Positions 40,321 through 49,911 of a stretch of 64,000 bases of DNA are shown one piece after another. Numbering within the stretch: position 1 is the first letter of the stretch; each line of letters begins with the position of its first letter. Under the pieces are notes generated by a model, which ran no database searches, was not told the DNA's origin, and was given only the letters and a program-made list of their open reading frames with translations. A program made the position numbers and the translations under genes. Source of the DNA: Burkholderia lata (GTDB taxonomy: Bacteria > Pseudomonadota > Gammaproteobacteria > Burkholderiales > Burkholderiaceae); the NCBI RefSeq assembly GCF_000012945.1, contig NC_007510.1:2852001-2916000 (forward strand), given 5' to 3'.

Positions 40321-40461
40321 TCAGTAACCGCTCTTGCCTTGTGTGGCGTCGCCGGAACCGGACTGGCTGCCGCCCGGTGCGTACGAATCGCACGCGTGCG
40401 CAACCGCCGACGCGCCCAGCAGCGCCGCGAGCAGCACGCTCCACCACCATCGAGCCTTCAT
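40321..40461 (-). CDS. Small secreted peptide, unknown
   Basis: 46 aa. A good signal peptide (MKARWWWSVLLAALLGASAV, cleavage probably after AHA) leaves a mature peptide of about 22 residues starting near Cys, Gly/Ser-rich (GGSQSGSGDATQGKSGY). The Cys is not in a lipobox. Supported by the signal peptide, an AGGAG ribosome binding site about 6 bases before ATG 40461, and a dedicated terminator 10 bases after the stop. I do not recognise the family. Confidence 0.65.
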   Translation of the reverse strand: MKARWWWSVLLAALLGASAVAHACDSYAPGGSQSGSGDATQGKSGY

Positions 40462-40542
40462 CGTCGCACTCCTCCAGGCGGACATCCGCCCTCCTGTGTT
40501 GTACGCGATCCGGCGGAAAAAGCGAGCACGGCCCAACCCGCG

Positions 40543-42045
40543 TCAACGAAACTCGGCGTACAGCGCGTCGAGGTCGAGATGGTCGGCGAAGGTGTCGGCC
40601 AGCCGCTCGAGCGATGCCTCGCGCAGCGCCGGATAGTCGATTCGTTCCGCGCCGTCGAGCCCGGCCCACGCGAGCAGCGCCGCGCAGGCGTCGGGCGAGT
40701 CGAACAGCCCGTGCACGTAGGTCGCGAGGATCTGGCCATCGTCGGACACCGCGCCGTCGGGGCGCGTGCCGTCCTGCGCGGCGTCGGCTGCCAACGCGAG
40801 CGCGGGAGAAGCAAGCGCAGGCCCGTGCGTATCGCCCATGTGGATCTCGTAGCCGTGTACCGCGGCCCCGCCCGGCAGCGCGAGATGTCCCGTCACGTTC
40901 TTCAGTGTCTTGTCGGGCTGCAGCGTCGTGCCGAAATCGAGCAGCCCGAGCCCCGGCACGCTACCGGGCGCGCCTTCGAGGCCGAGCGGATCGTCGAGCG
41001 TGCGGCCAAGCATCTGCATCCCGCCGCAGATCCCGATCACCTTGCCGCCGTAGCGCAGGTGGCGACGGATCAGCGTGTCCCAGCCTGCGTCGCGCAGCCA
41101 TGCGAGGTCGCGCTGCACGCTCTTCGACCCGGGCAGGATCAGCAGGTCGGCGTCCGGCACGGGGCCGCTCTTCCAGTACGTGAATTCGACCTGCGGATGC
41201 GCGCGCAGCGGATCGAAATCGGTGTGGTTGCTGATGCGCGGCAGCGCCGGCACGACGACGCGCAGCACGCCGGCGTCGCCGCGTGCGGCGGCGCTGCGCG
41301 CCTGTGCGGGCAGCATGTCCTCGGCGTCGAGCAGCAGGCCGTGCAGGTACGGCAGCACGCCGAACACGGGCTTGCCCGTCTGCGCGCGCAGCCAGTCGAG
41401 CCCCGGTTCGAGCAGCTTGAAATCGCCGCGGAAGCGGTTAATCACGAAGCCGCGCACGCGCGCGCGCTCGCTGTCCGACAGGCACGCGAGCGTGCCGACC
41501 AGGTGTGCGAACACGCCGCCGCGGTCGATGTCGGCGACCAGCACGACCGGGCAGTCGACGCGTTCGGCAAATCCCATGTTCGCGATGTCGCCCTCGCGCA
41601 GGTTGATCTCCGCCGGGCTGCCCGCGCCTTCGACGATCACCGTGTCGTAGTCGGCGCGCAGGCGCGCGTACGACTCGAGCACCGCGTCGAACGCGACCGG
41701 CTTGTAGTCGTGATACGCACGCGCATTGAGGTTCATGCGCGCCTTGCCGTGAATGATCACCTGCGCGCCGCGGTCGCTCGTCGGCTTCAGCAGCACGGGG
41801 TTGAAATCCGTGTGCGGCGCGACGCCCGCGGCCAGTGCCTGCAGCGCCTGCGCGCGGCCGATCTCGCCGCCGTCGGCCGTCACCGCGCTGTTGAGCGCCA
41901 TGTTCTGCGGCTTGAACGGCGCAACGCGCGCGCCGGCGCGGCGGGCCAGCCGGCACAGGCCCGCAACCAGCGTGCTCTTGCCCGCGTCGGACGTGGTGCC
42001 CTGGATCATCAGCGTGCCGCGCGGCCGCGGCTCGGGTGCATTCAT
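40543..42045 (-). CDS. cobQ: Cobyric acid synthase
   Basis: 500 aa. Amidates four carboxyl groups of adenosylcobyrinic diamide using glutamine and ATP. An N-terminal BioD-like ATPase domain ([10 protein letters not shown] near 17-26) is followed by a class I glutaminase domain with nucleophile Cys in [10 protein letters not shown] and a His in the C-terminal [11 protein letters not shown] 42045 gives the usual start; an in-frame ATG at 42078 would add 11 residues. Divergent from the cobU operon across 74 bp, so the two may share control. Confidence 0.94.
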   Translation of the reverse strand: MNAPEPRPRGTLMIQGTTSDAGKSTLVAGLCRLARRAGARVAPFKPQNMALNSAVTADGGEIGRAQALQALAAGVAPHTDFNPVLLKPTSDRGAQVIIHGKARMNLNARAYHDYKPVAFDAVLESYARLRADYDTVIVEGAGSPAEINLREGDIANMGFAERVDCPVVLVADIDRGGVFAHLVGTLACLSDSERARVRGFVINRFRGDFKLLEPGLDWLRAQTGKPVFGVLPYLHGLLLDAEDMLPAQARSAAARGDAGVLRVVVPALPRISNHTDFDPLRAHPQVEFTYWKSGPVPDADLLILPGSKSVQRDLAWLRDAGWDTLIRRHLRYGGKVIGICGGMQMLGRTLDDPLGLEGAPGSVPGLGLLDFGTTLQPDKTLKNVTGHLALPGGAAVHGYEIHMGDTHGPALASPALALAADAAQDGTRPDGAVSDDGQILATYVHGLFDSPDACAALLAWAGLDGAERIDYPALREASLERLADTFADHLDLDALYAEFR

Positions 42046-42119
42046 CGTGTAAAGGTCGTCGCGAAGCAAAGGCCGCATTATCCCCCGCGTCGGTATGCCC
42101 GCGCCGTTACAATCACGCG

Positions 42120-42674
42120 ATGATTCCGCACGACCTCACCTTCGTCCTCGGCGGCGCGCGTTCGGGCAAGAGCGCGCATGCCGAGCGGCTCGCCGCCGAC
42201 AGCGGCCTCCCCGTCACCTACATCGCGACCGCAACCGCCGCCGATGACGAATTCGCGCAGCGCATCGCGCACCATCGCGCGCGCCGGCCGGCCGACTGGG
42301 GTTTCGCCGATGCGCCCGTCGATCTCGCCGGCACGCTCGCGCGGCTCGACGATCCGCACGCGTGCCTGCTCGTCGATTGCCTGACGCTGTGGCTCACGAA
42401 CCTGCTGTGCCCGGCCGACGGCGAACCGCTCGACGATGCGCAGTACGCGGCACAGGTCGACCGGCTCGAGCATGCGTTGCGCGGCGCGCGCGCGAAGGTC
42501 ATCGTCGTCAGCAACGAGATCGGGCTCGGCGTCGTGCCGCTCGGGTCAGTCACGCGGCGCTACGTCGACGAACTCGGGCGCCTGAACCAGCGCGTCGCCG
42601 CACTCGCGACGCGCGTGACGCTGCTCGTCGCCGGACTGCCGCTCGACCTCAAGACCGGAGCGCCGTCATGCTGA
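42120..42674 (+). CDS. cobU: Adenosylcobinamide kinase / adenosylcobinamide-phosphate guanylyltransferase
   Basis: 184 aa. Phosphorylates adenosylcobinamide and transfers GMP to it, activating it for nucleotide loop attachment. P-loop GGARSGKS at 11-18, HHRARRP with the guanylylated His, and [11 protein letters not shown]. Normal length. First gene of cobU-cbiB-cobC-btuF; its end overlaps cbiB by 7 bases. Confidence 0.95.
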   Translation: MIPHDLTFVLGGARSGKSAHAERLAADSGLPVTYIATATAADDEFAQRIAHHRARRPADWGFADAPVDLAGTLARLDDPHACLLVDCLTLWLTNLLCPADGEPLDDAQYAAQVDRLEHALRGARAKVIVVSNEIGLGVVPLGSVTRRYVDELGRLNQRVAALATRVTLLVAGLPLDLKTGAPSC

Positions 42675-43612
42675 TGCTGTCGCTGCCCGTCGTCGCGATG
42701 TTCGCGGTCGCGGCTGCGATCATCGACCGCGCGATCGGCGAGCCGGCCGGCTGGCACCCGCTCGTCGCGTTCGGCCGCCTCGCCGCGCGCATCGAAGGCG
42801 CGCTGAACACCGGCCGGCGCGGCCGCGTGGTTGGCGTCGCCGCGTGGATCGCGGCGGTCGTGCCGCCGGTCGCCATCGCGGCATGGCTCGCAGCCGTGCT
42901 GCCGTGGCCGCTCGCGGCCGCGCTGCACATCGCGCTGCTGTGGTTCGCACTCGGCGCGAAAAGCCTCACCGACCACGTCGCGCCGATCGCGGCGGCCTTG
43001 CTGCGGCATGACCTCGGCGCCGCCCGCGCGCTGACCGCGCGCATCGTGTCGCGCGACACGAGCGATGCGGACGAAGGCGCGCTGTCGCGCGCGGCCGTCG
43101 AATCGGCACTCGAGAACGGCAACGACGCGATCTTCGGTGCGCTGTTCTGGTTCGTCGTCGCGGGCGGCCCCGGCGCGCTGCTGTTCCGGCTCGCGAACAC
43201 GCTCGACGCGATGTGGGGCTACCGCACGCCGCGCTTCCTGACTTTCGGCTGGGCCGCCGCGCGCCTCGACGACGCACTGAACTGGGTGCCCGCGCGCCTC
43301 ACGGCCGCGAGCTACGCGCTGCTCGGCGACACGGCCGCCGCATGGCGCTGCTGGCGCACGCAGGCGCACCACTGGGACAGCCCGAACGCGGGCCCGGTGA
43401 TGGCTGCCGGCGCCGGCAGTTTGAACGTGCAGCTCGGCGGCCCGGCCGTCTATCACGGCGAGATCGAGGACCGTCCCGCGCTCGGCACCGGCGCCGCGGC
43501 GACCGCCGTCCACATCGTCGCCGCGCTGTCGCTCGTCACGCGCACGCTTGCCCTGTGGCTCGCGCTGCTGGTCGCAAGCGGCGCACTCGCCATGGCCACT
43601 CATCATGTCTGA
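42668..43612 (+). CDS. cbiB: Adenosylcobinamide-phosphate synthase (CbiB/CobD)
   Basis: 314 aa inner-membrane enzyme with several hydrophobic helices. Attaches aminopropanol (phosphate) to cobyric acid. Motifs: AAIIDRAIGEPAGWHPLVAFG (near 15-35), SRDTSDADEGALSRAAVES, LANTLDAMWGYR and WDSPNAGPVMAAGAG. ATG 42668 overlaps cobU; the stop overlaps the next start (43605). Works with CobC, which provides aminopropanol phosphate. Confidence 0.94.
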   Translation: MLMLSLPVVAMFAVAAAIIDRAIGEPAGWHPLVAFGRLAARIEGALNTGRRGRVVGVAAWIAAVVPPVAIAAWLAAVLPWPLAAALHIALLWFALGAKSLTDHVAPIAAALLRHDLGAARALTARIVSRDTSDADEGALSRAAVESALENGNDAIFGALFWFVVAGGPGALLFRLANTLDAMWGYRTPRFLTFGWAAARLDDALNWVPARLTAASYALLGDTAAAWRCWRTQAHHWDSPNAGPVMAAGAGSLNVQLGGPAVYHGEIEDRPALGTGAAATAVHIVAALSLVTRTLALWLALLVASGALAMATHHV

Positions 43613-44624
43613 CACACACATCGCGCACGGCGGCAACCTGCATGAAGCCGCACGCCGCCACGGCATTCCGTACGACGCGTGGCTTGACCTGTCGACCGGC
43701 ATCAATCCGGTCGGCTATCCGGTCCCGCCCGTCCCGACCGACGCATGGCGCCGGCTGCCTGACGACGGCGACGGCCTCGCGGCCTGCGCCGCGCAGTACT
43801 ACCACGCCCCCGATTCCGCACACGTGCTGCCGGTTGCCGGCAGCCAGGCCGCGATCCGTGCGTTGCCCGCGTTGCTGCCGCCCGGCGACGCCGGTGTCGC
43901 GGCGCTCGCGTATGGCGAATACGCGCCGGCCTTCGCGCGCCACGGCCATCGCGTCGTCGCGCTCGACATCGACGCGGATACGCTGCCTGCGACGCTGCGT
44001 CACGTCATCGTCGGGAATCCGAATAATCCGACTGCCGAGTTCGTGCCGGCCGAGCGCCTGCTCGATTGGCACGCGCAGCTGGCGGCGCGCGGCGGCACGC
44101 TGATCGTCGACGAGGCATTCGCCGATACGGGCGCGACGCGGTCGCTCGCGCCGCACGTCGATCGCCCGGGCCTCGTCGTGCTGCGTTCGGTCGGCAAGTT
44201 CTTCGGGCTTGCCGGCATCCGCGCAGGCTTCGTGCTCGCGTGCCCTGACCGGATCGTCGCGCTGCGCGACATGCTCGGTGCATGGACGGTGAGCGGCCCC
44301 GCGCGCCATGCGGTCGCCGAGGCGTTCGCCGACCGCGCATGGCAGGCCGCCGCCCGCGAACGGCTCGCGGCCGACGGCGAGCGGCTGGCCGCCTTGCTGC
44401 GCGCGCACGGCTTCGCGGTTCGCGCGACACCGCTCTTCAGCTGGACCGACGATCCGCGCGCCGCGGCGCTGCATGCGACACTCGCGGCACGCGGAATCTG
44501 GACGCGGCACTTCCCGACACCATCGAGCGTACGCGTCGGTCTGCCGGGCAGCGAAGCCGAATGGCAGCGCCTCGGCGACGCGCTCGCGCACTGCGTGCCG
44601 ACGCTGCAACAGGAATCCGCATGA
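43605..44624 (+). CDS. cobC: Threonine-phosphate decarboxylase, cobalamin pathway
   Basis: 339 aa. PLP enzyme of the histidinol-phosphate aminotransferase fold that makes (R)-1-aminopropan-2-yl phosphate for the CbiB step. Start HIAHGGNLHEAARRHG, NPNNPT at 138-143, DEAFAD at 169-174, and PLP Lys198 in SVGKFFGLAG. Called CobD in Salmonella. Overlaps cbiB at its start and btuF at its end (ATGA), so the four genes are tightly coupled. Confidence 0.92.
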   Translation: MSDTHIAHGGNLHEAARRHGIPYDAWLDLSTGINPVGYPVPPVPTDAWRRLPDDGDGLAACAAQYYHAPDSAHVLPVAGSQAAIRALPALLPPGDAGVAALAYGEYAPAFARHGHRVVALDIDADTLPATLRHVIVGNPNNPTAEFVPAERLLDWHAQLAARGGTLIVDEAFADTGATRSLAPHVDRPGLVVLRSVGKFFGLAGIRAGFVLACPDRIVALRDMLGAWTVSGPARHAVAEAFADRAWQAAARERLAADGERLAALLRAHGFAVRATPLFSWTDDPRAAALHATLAARGIWTRHFPTPSSVRVGLPGSEAEWQRLGDALAHCVPTLQQESA

Positions 44625-45535
44625 ATCCGCTCATGGTTCGCCGGCTCGCGCCAGTCGCGTTACTGGCCGCACTCGCGTACGCACCACTCGTCCGCGCCGA
44701 TGTCACAACGCGCGACGACGCCGGCAATACGGTCACACTGCCGGCGCCCGCGCAGCGCGTGATCAGCCTCGCGCCGCACGCGACCGAGCTGGTCTACGCG
44801 GCCGGCGGCGGAGCAAAGCTGGTCGGCACCGTCACGTACAGCGACTATCCGCCCGCCGTGCAGGCCGTACCGCGCGTCGGCGACAACAAGGCGCTCGATC
44901 TCGAGCGGATCGCCGCACTGAAGCCCGACCTGATCGTCGTCTGGCGCCACGGCAATGCCGAGCGGCAAACGGACGCGCTGCGTGCGTTGCACATCCCGCT
45001 GTTCCTCAGCGAACCGAAACATCTCGACGACGTATCGTCGTCACTGCGCCGGCTCGGCACGCTGCTCGGCACGCAACCGGCTGCCGATACGGCCGCGGCC
45101 GCCTACACGCGCGACATCGCGGCGCTGCGCACGCGTTACGCGGCGCGAGCGCCGGTCACGATGTTCTTCCAGGTCTGGGATCGGCCGCTGATGACGCTCA
45201 ACGGTGCGCACCTGATCAACGACGTGATCGAGCTGTGCGGCGGGCGCAACGTGTTCGCCTCGCTCAAGCCGCTCGTGCCGACCGTCACCGACGAGGCCGT
45301 GCTCGCGGCGAATCCGGAGGCGATCGTGACGACCAGCGCGGGTACGACGCGCTCCGACGAACCGCTGCCGAGCCTGGCGCGCTGGCGCGCGTGGCCCGCC
45401 CTGACGGCCGTGGCCCGCAACAACCTGTTCGCGATCGATGGCGATCTGCTGACACGGCCATCGCCGCGGATCGCGCAGGGTGCGGCTGCGCTTTGCGAGG
45501 ATCTCGATGCCGCGCGTGCGCGGCGGCCGCGCTGA
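44621..45535 (+). CDS. btuF: Cobalamin-binding periplasmic protein (BtuF-like)
   Basis: 304 aa. A signal peptide (1-26, ending VRA) precedes a class III periplasmic binding protein fold: RVISLAPHATELVYAAG, KPDLIVVW, and the C-terminal NNLFAIDGDLLTRPSPR. It delivers corrinoids to the BtuCD-type transporter encoded in the convergent operon. ATG 44621 overlaps the cobC stop. Other class III substrates such as haem are possible, but the neighbours argue for B12. Confidence 0.9.
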   Translation: MNPLMVRRLAPVALLAALAYAPLVRADVTTRDDAGNTVTLPAPAQRVISLAPHATELVYAAGGGAKLVGTVTYSDYPPAVQAVPRVGDNKALDLERIAALKPDLIVVWRHGNAERQTDALRALHIPLFLSEPKHLDDVSSSLRRLGTLLGTQPAADTAAAAYTRDIAALRTRYAARAPVTMFFQVWDRPLMTLNGAHLINDVIELCGGRNVFASLKPLVPTVTDEAVLAANPEAIVTTSAGTTRSDEPLPSLARWRAWPALTAVARNNLFAIDGDLLTRPSPRIAQGAAALCEDLDAARARRPR

Positions 45536-45624
45536 TTTCCGGCGGCTTACGCGTTCATCGCGTGTTGGATGCCTGAGACGAATCGACCGCGCGCTGCATT
45601 GTTCACACGTCGTGGCCAGCGCGC

Positions 45625-46209
45625 CTATTCGTCCCAGTGCACCACTTCCCAAGTTTGCGTAGCGGCATCGGCGCGCAGCCAGACGACACCGCCTGTCGGT
45701 ACGGGTCGAGACAGCACCGTATCGAGCGGCACGCGCAGTACATGCGATGCGAATGCGCGGATCACGCCCGCATGCGTCACCGCCCACTGCGGGCCATCGA
45801 ACTGCGCTACCGCATCGGCCCGCCGGGCCACGCGCGCAGCAAACCGCGCAACGCTTTCGCCGCCATGCGCACACGCGTGCATCAGATCGGCCGCCCACGC
45901 ATCGAGCGCCGCGCGATCGATATCGTCCCAGCGCTGCATTTCCCACGCGCCGAAATCCATCTCCTGCCAGTCCGCGTCGCGCCGCAGCGGCACGTCGCAT
46001 GCGTGTGCGAGCCGTTCGGCAACCGATACGCAGCGCGTCAGCGGGCTCGTCCAGACCTGTTCGGGAAGCGGTGCGCAGAGTGCCGACAGATGCGCGCGCA
46101 CGGCCTGCGCACCGGTGTCGGCCGATGCAGCGAGCGGCACGTCGCTGCGTCCGTAGCAGATGCCCGGCTCGACGCCGACAGCCGGATGACGGATCAGGAC
46201 GACGTCCAT
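45625..46209 (-). CDS. Histidine phosphatase family protein, alpha-ribazole phosphatase
   Basis: 194 aa. The RHP motif (Arg7-His8) and GRSDVPLAA at the start, SPLTRC, the catalytic acid region EMDFGAWE, and THAGV near the end define the phosphoglycerate-mutase-like fold. In this operon it probably removes the phosphate of alpha-ribazole phosphate or adenosylcobalamin 5'-phosphate (role of Salmonella CobC). Overlaps the cobS end by 16 bases. Last gene of the riboswitch-controlled operon. Confidence 0.88.
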   Translation of the reverse strand: MDVVLIRHPAVGVEPGICYGRSDVPLAASADTGAQAVRAHLSALCAPLPEQVWTSPLTRCVSVAERLAHACDVPLRRDADWQEMDFGAWEMQRWDDIDRAALDAWAADLMHACAHGGESVARFAARVARRADAVAQFDGPQWAVTHAGVIRAFASHVLRVPLDTVLSRPVPTGGVVWLRADAATQTWEVVHWDE

Positions 46210-46946
46210 CCGAGCACCACGAGATAGATCACCAGTTCGCACAGTTGCTGCGTGAAGCCGAGACAGTCGCCCGTATAGCCACCGATCCGCTTCACGAAAT
46301 AGCGGGCGGCCCACGCGCGCACGAGCACGACCGCAATGCATGTGGCGACGCCCATGCGCCAGTCGGGCCAGAACAGCCAGGGCAATCCGAATAGCGCCGC
46401 GACGCACGCCGCGCGTGCGCCCATCCGTTGCGCGACCGGTTTCGCCTTGCCTTCGGGCCGCACGTAGTCGAGCGTCATCAGCAAGCTCACGGCCACCGCG
46501 CGGCTCGCCGCGTGCGCGCCGATCATCGTCCACGCGGCACGCAACGGCAGCATGGACGCCAGCGCCTGCCATTTCACGCCGAGCGAGATCACGAGCGCGA
46601 CCGCGCCGAACGTGCCGATCCGCGAGTCGTGCATGATGCGCAGCACGTCGTCGCGCGTATAGCCGCCGCCGAACGCATCGCAGCTGTCGGCCAGGCCATC
46701 CTCGTGAAAGGCGCCCGTTGCGAGCAGCGTCGCGGCCATCGACAACCCGACCGCGATCGACGGCGGCAACACGCGCAGCGCGGCGAGATAGACAAGCGCG
46801 CCCCACGCGCCGACACATGCGCCGACGAGCGGGAAATATCGCGCGGCCTGGTCGAGATCGCCGGCTGCGTAGCCGATCGAGCGCGGCACGGGCACGCGTG
46901 TGAAATAGCCGAGCGCGACAAAGAAGTAGCGCAGTTCGGCCTGCAC
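46194..46946 (-). CDS. cobS: Adenosylcobinamide-GDP ribazoletransferase (cobalamin synthase)
   Basis: 250 aa inner-membrane enzyme. Joins activated cobinamide and alpha-ribazole. Motifs: RYFFVALGYFTRVPVP near the start, the acidic HEDGLADSCDAFGGG (about 78-92), and RIGTFGAVAL. No ATG fits: GTG 46946 matches the family start, and another in-frame GTG at 46970 would overlap cobT. Neither has a clear ribosome binding site, so translation probably depends on coupling to cobT. Confidence 0.93.
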   Translation of the reverse strand: MQAELRYFFVALGYFTRVPVPRSIGYAAGDLDQAARYFPLVGACVGAWGALVYLAALRVLPPSIAVGLSMAATLLATGAFHEDGLADSCDAFGGGYTRDDVLRIMHDSRIGTFGAVALVISLGVKWQALASMLPLRAAWTMIGAHAASRAVAVSLLMTLDYVRPEGKAKPVAQRMGARAACVAALFGLPWLFWPDWRMGVATCIAVVLVRAWAARYFVKRIGGYTGDCLGFTQQLCELVIYLVVLGWTSS

Positions 46947-46959
46947 GCCGCGCGCGCGA

Positions 46960-48015
46960 TCAGGCGTCACGATTGTCGACGCCGGCGGATTCGAAGCTCG
47001 CCATCTCCGTGAGGAACGCAGCCGCCGCACGCACGAGCGGCAGCGCAAGCGCGGCGCCCGTGCCTTCGCCGAGCCGCAGGTCGAGCGCGAGCAGCGTCTT
47101 CGCGCCGAAATGCTCGAGCATGCGCCGGTGTCCGGCCTCGTGCGACGTATGTGAGAACACGCAGTAGTCGCGCACGCCGGGCGCGATGCGCTCGGCAACC
47201 AGCAGCGCGGCCGTCGCGATGAAGCCGTCGACGAGGATCGTCATCCGCTCGCTCGCGGCCGCGAGATACGCGCCCGTCATCATCGCGATCTCGAAGCCGC
47301 CGAACGTCGCGAGCACATCGAGCGGTGCAATGGCGTGCGAGTGCTTGACGAGCGCACGGCCGAGCACCGCACGCTTGTGCGCGAGGCCCTGGTCGTCGAG
47401 GCCGGTGCCGCGCCCGACGCACGCGTCGATCGGCACGCTGAGCAGGCGGCTCATCAGGCACGCGGCCGACGACGTGTTCGCGATCCCCATCTCGCCGAAG
47501 CCGATCACGTTCGTGCCGAGCGACGCGTGCAGGCGCACGCGCGCCGCGCCGGCCGCGAGTGCCGTCATCGCCTCGTCGCGCGTCATCGCCGGCTCCGCCG
47601 CGAAGTTGCGCGTCCCGCGCGCGACCGGCAGCGACACCAGCCGGTCGGACAGCGGCAGCGGCGACGCAACACCCGCATCGACGATCTCGAGCGTGCTCTG
47701 CGCGACGCCCGAGAACGCGTTGATTGCCGCTCCGCCGGCGAGGAAGTTCGCGACCATCTGCGCGGTCACCGCTTGCGGATAAGGACTCACGCCCTCGACG
47801 GCAATCCCGTGATCACCGGCAAACACGATCATCACCGGACGCTGCACGACCGGCCGCTCGGTGTGCTGGATCAGGCCGATCTGCAGCGCGATCGCCTCGA
47901 GCTGGCCAAGGCTGCCGGGCGGCTTGGTCTTGTGGTCGATCACGTGCTGCAGGCGCTTGCGCAGCACATCGTCGAGCGGCGCGATCGCGGGCGGGAAGTG
48001 GGTCGAGGTCGTCAT
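46960..48015 (-). CDS. cobT: Nicotinate-nucleotide--dimethylbenzimidazole phosphoribosyltransferase
   Basis: 351 aa. Makes alpha-ribazole phosphate, the lower ligand precursor. Motifs: KTKPPGSLGQLE (about 30-41), FAGDHGIAVEGVSPYP, GEMGIANTSSAA, and the C-terminal LDLRLGEGTGAALA with the catalytic Glu. Normal length. ATG 48015 was taken because the sequence before it does not match the family. Lies between btuD and cobS. Confidence 0.95.
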   Translation of the reverse strand: MTTSTHFPPAIAPLDDVLRKRLQHVIDHKTKPPGSLGQLEAIALQIGLIQHTERPVVQRPVMIVFAGDHGIAVEGVSPYPQAVTAQMVANFLAGGAAINAFSGVAQSTLEIVDAGVASPLPLSDRLVSLPVARGTRNFAAEPAMTRDEAMTALAAGAARVRLHASLGTNVIGFGEMGIANTSSAACLMSRLLSVPIDACVGRGTGLDDQGLAHKRAVLGRALVKHSHAIAPLDVLATFGGFEIAMMTGAYLAAASERMTILVDGFIATAALLVAERIAPGVRDYCVFSHTSHEAGHRRMLEHFGAKTLLALDLRLGEGTGAALALPLVRAAAAFLTEMASFESAGVDNRDA

Positions 48016-48067
48016 CGAAAAGCCGTGTCGTTGGCGCGGTGTGCGCCGCGCATCGGAAAAGAAAGGG

Positions 48068-48883
48068 TCATTGTCGCTCGGGCCACGCCGGCAGCAGCGC
48101 ATCGCGGCCATTCTCGCGGATCAGCACGAGCGGATAACCGAACGCATCGCTCGCGCGCTCGGGCGTCAGCACGTCGTGCACGGGGCCGGCCCACGCGTGG
48201 CCGCGGCCGTCGAGCAACAGCGCATGCGTCGCGAAACGCCGCGCGAGATTCAGATCATGGCACGAGAACAGCACCGTGCGCGGGCCCGCGTCGAGCCATG
48301 CGGCCAGCGCGGTCAGGCAATCGATCTGGTGATGCAGGTCGAGATGCGCGAGCGGCTCGTCGAGCAGCATCAGCGGCGCATCCTGACACAGCGTCGCGGC
48401 CAGCGCGACGCGCTGGCGCTCGCCGCCCGACAGCGACAGCACGTCGCGCGACGCCAGAGCCGTGAGATCGAACGTCGCCAGCGCGTCGCGCGCGGCCGCG
48501 CGATCGCCGTCACGCTCCCAGCCCCAACCCCCGAGATACGGAAAGCGGTTGAGCAACACCGTGTCGAATACGGTCGCGCTGAATGCGTCGTGCAGTTGCT
48601 GCGGCATCAGCGCACGGCGCTGCGCGAGTTGCTCGGGCGGCCATGCGGCAAGCGGCCGGCCGTCGATCTCGACGTGTCCGCCGGCCGGCGGCTGCAGCCC
48701 CGCGAGTGTCGCGAGCAGCGTCGTCTTGCCCGCGCCGTTCGGCCCGGCGACGCACCAGATTTCGCCGGGACGAAACACCTGGGTGAAGCCGTCGAGCAGC
48801 GTGCGCGCGCCGGCCTTCAGCGTCAGGCCGACGGCCGCGTAGTTCATGTCACCGGCCGTGGCGTGCAGTGCGGCCCCCGTCAT
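48068..48883 (-). CDS. btuD: Cobalamin ABC transporter ATP-binding protein (BtuD-like)
   Basis: 271 aa. Walker A GPNGAGKTT (47-55), Q-loop MPQQLHD, ABC signature LSGGERQR, Walker B LMLLDEP and the switch His in FSCHDLN. FecE/BtuD class of importers for B12, haem and siderophores. ATG 48883 overlaps the btuC end; a later ATG at 48847 is also possible. Cobalamin specificity is inferred from the upstream riboswitch and the neighbouring cob genes. Confidence 0.9.
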   Translation of the reverse strand: MTGAALHATAGDMNYAAVGLTLKAGARTLLDGFTQVFRPGEIWCVAGPNGAGKTTLLATLAGLQPPAGGHVEIDGRPLAAWPPEQLAQRRALMPQQLHDAFSATVFDTVLLNRFPYLGGWGWERDGDRAAARDALATFDLTALASRDVLSLSGGERQRVALAATLCQDAPLMLLDEPLAHLDLHHQIDCLTALAAWLDAGPRTVLFSCHDLNLARRFATHALLLDGRGHAWAGPVHDVLTPERASDAFGYPLVLIRENGRDALLPAWPERQ

Positions 48884-49878
48884 CGCATCGGCCTCCTCAA
48901 CAACATCCACAGGAACACCGGCACGCCGATCAATGCGGTCATCACGCCGACCGGCAGTTGCGCGGGCGCGATCGCAGTGCGTGCGAGCAGGTCGGCCGCC
49001 ATCACGCCGCCGCCGCCCGCGAGCATCGCGGCCGGCAGCAGCATCCGCTGGTCGTTGCCGAAAGCGAGCCGCAGCGCATGCGGCACGACGAGGCCGACGA
49101 AACCGATCGTGCCGGCCGTCGTCACCGCGGCCGCGGCGGCCAGCGATGCGACGAGATAGATCCGCACGCGCAGGCGCGCAACGGGCACGCCGAGCGCGAG
49201 CGCGGTCGCATCGCCGCGCAGCAGCACGTTCAGTTGCGGCGCGGCCGGCAACGCGACGCATGCGGCCAGCAACAGCGCACCGCACGCGAACCACGGCGTG
49301 GTCACGCCGTTCAGGTCGCCGGTCAGCCAGAAGATGATCCCGCGCAATCGTGCATCGGGCGCGAGCGACAGCAGCAGCGTGACGAGCGCGCCCCACCCCG
49401 CCGCGATCACGACGCCCGTGAGCAGCAGCCGCGGCGAAGCATCGCGCGATTCGCCGCGCCACAGCTCGCGGCGCGCAAGACCGAGCACGAGCGCGACCGA
49501 CACGAGCGAGCCGGCAAACGCCGACGCATCGACGAGCCACCACGCGCCGCCCGCGATCATCGCGACGAGCGCAAAGCCGGCTGCGCCACCCGACACGCCG
49601 AGCACGTACGGCTCCGCGAGCGGATTGCGCAGCAGCACCTGCAGCAGTGCACCGGCCAGCGCGAGCAGCGCGCCGCATGCGAAGCCCGCGAGCGCGCGCG
49701 GCAGGCGCAGCGTGCGGACGATATCGGCGAACAGCGCGTCGCCGCCATGCGGCACGAGCGACGCGAGCGCCTGCCATGGCGACATCGGCACGCTGCCGAT
49801 CGACAGTGACGCGACGAACAGCAACGCGACCGCTGCAGCCAGCAGGGCCCAGATCGCGGTGGCGCGCGCGGCGCTCAT
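48880..49878 (-). CDS. btuC: Cobalamin ABC transporter permease (BtuC/FecCD family)
   Basis: 332 aa with about ten transmembrane helices. FecCD motifs: RLPRALAGFACGALLALAGA, LLRNPLAEPYVLGVSGGAA, GTIGFVGLVVPHALR and LPVGVMTALIGVPVF. Imports corrinoids across the inner membrane with BtuD and BtuF. ATG 49878 gives the family's normal length; ATG 49995 is in frame but adds 39 hydrophilic residues. A hairpin (49889-49911) sits just upstream of ATG 49878. First gene behind the cobalamin riboswitch. Confidence 0.88.
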   Translation of the reverse strand: MSAARATAIWALLAAAVALLFVASLSIGSVPMSPWQALASLVPHGGDALFADIVRTLRLPRALAGFACGALLALAGALLQVLLRNPLAEPYVLGVSGGAAGFALVAMIAGGAWWLVDASAFAGSLVSVALVLGLARRELWRGESRDASPRLLLTGVVIAAGWGALVTLLLSLAPDARLRGIIFWLTGDLNGVTTPWFACGALLLAACVALPAAPQLNVLLRGDATALALGVPVARLRVRIYLVASLAAAAAVTTAGTIGFVGLVVPHALRLAFGNDQRMLLPAAMLAGGGGVMAADLLARTAIAPAQLPVGVMTALIGVPVFLWMLLRRPMR

Positions 49879-49888
49879 GCCGCGTACG

Positions 49889-49911
49889 GCGCCGCACACG
49901 ACGTGCGGCGC
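49889..49911 (-). promoter_or_regulatory. Hairpin in btuC leader
   Basis: A perfect 9-bp stem (GCGCCGCAC with GTGCGGCGC) with a 5-base loop, 11 bases upstream of ATG 49878. No T run follows, so it is not a terminator. It may be part of the riboswitch's expression platform, hiding the translation start, or may lie within coding sequence if ATG 49995 is used. Confidence 0.4.

Noticed and set aside
42046..42119. Second cobalamin riboswitch before cobQ/cobU
   Set aside because: The 74-bp gap is too short for the aptamer and has no B12 box.
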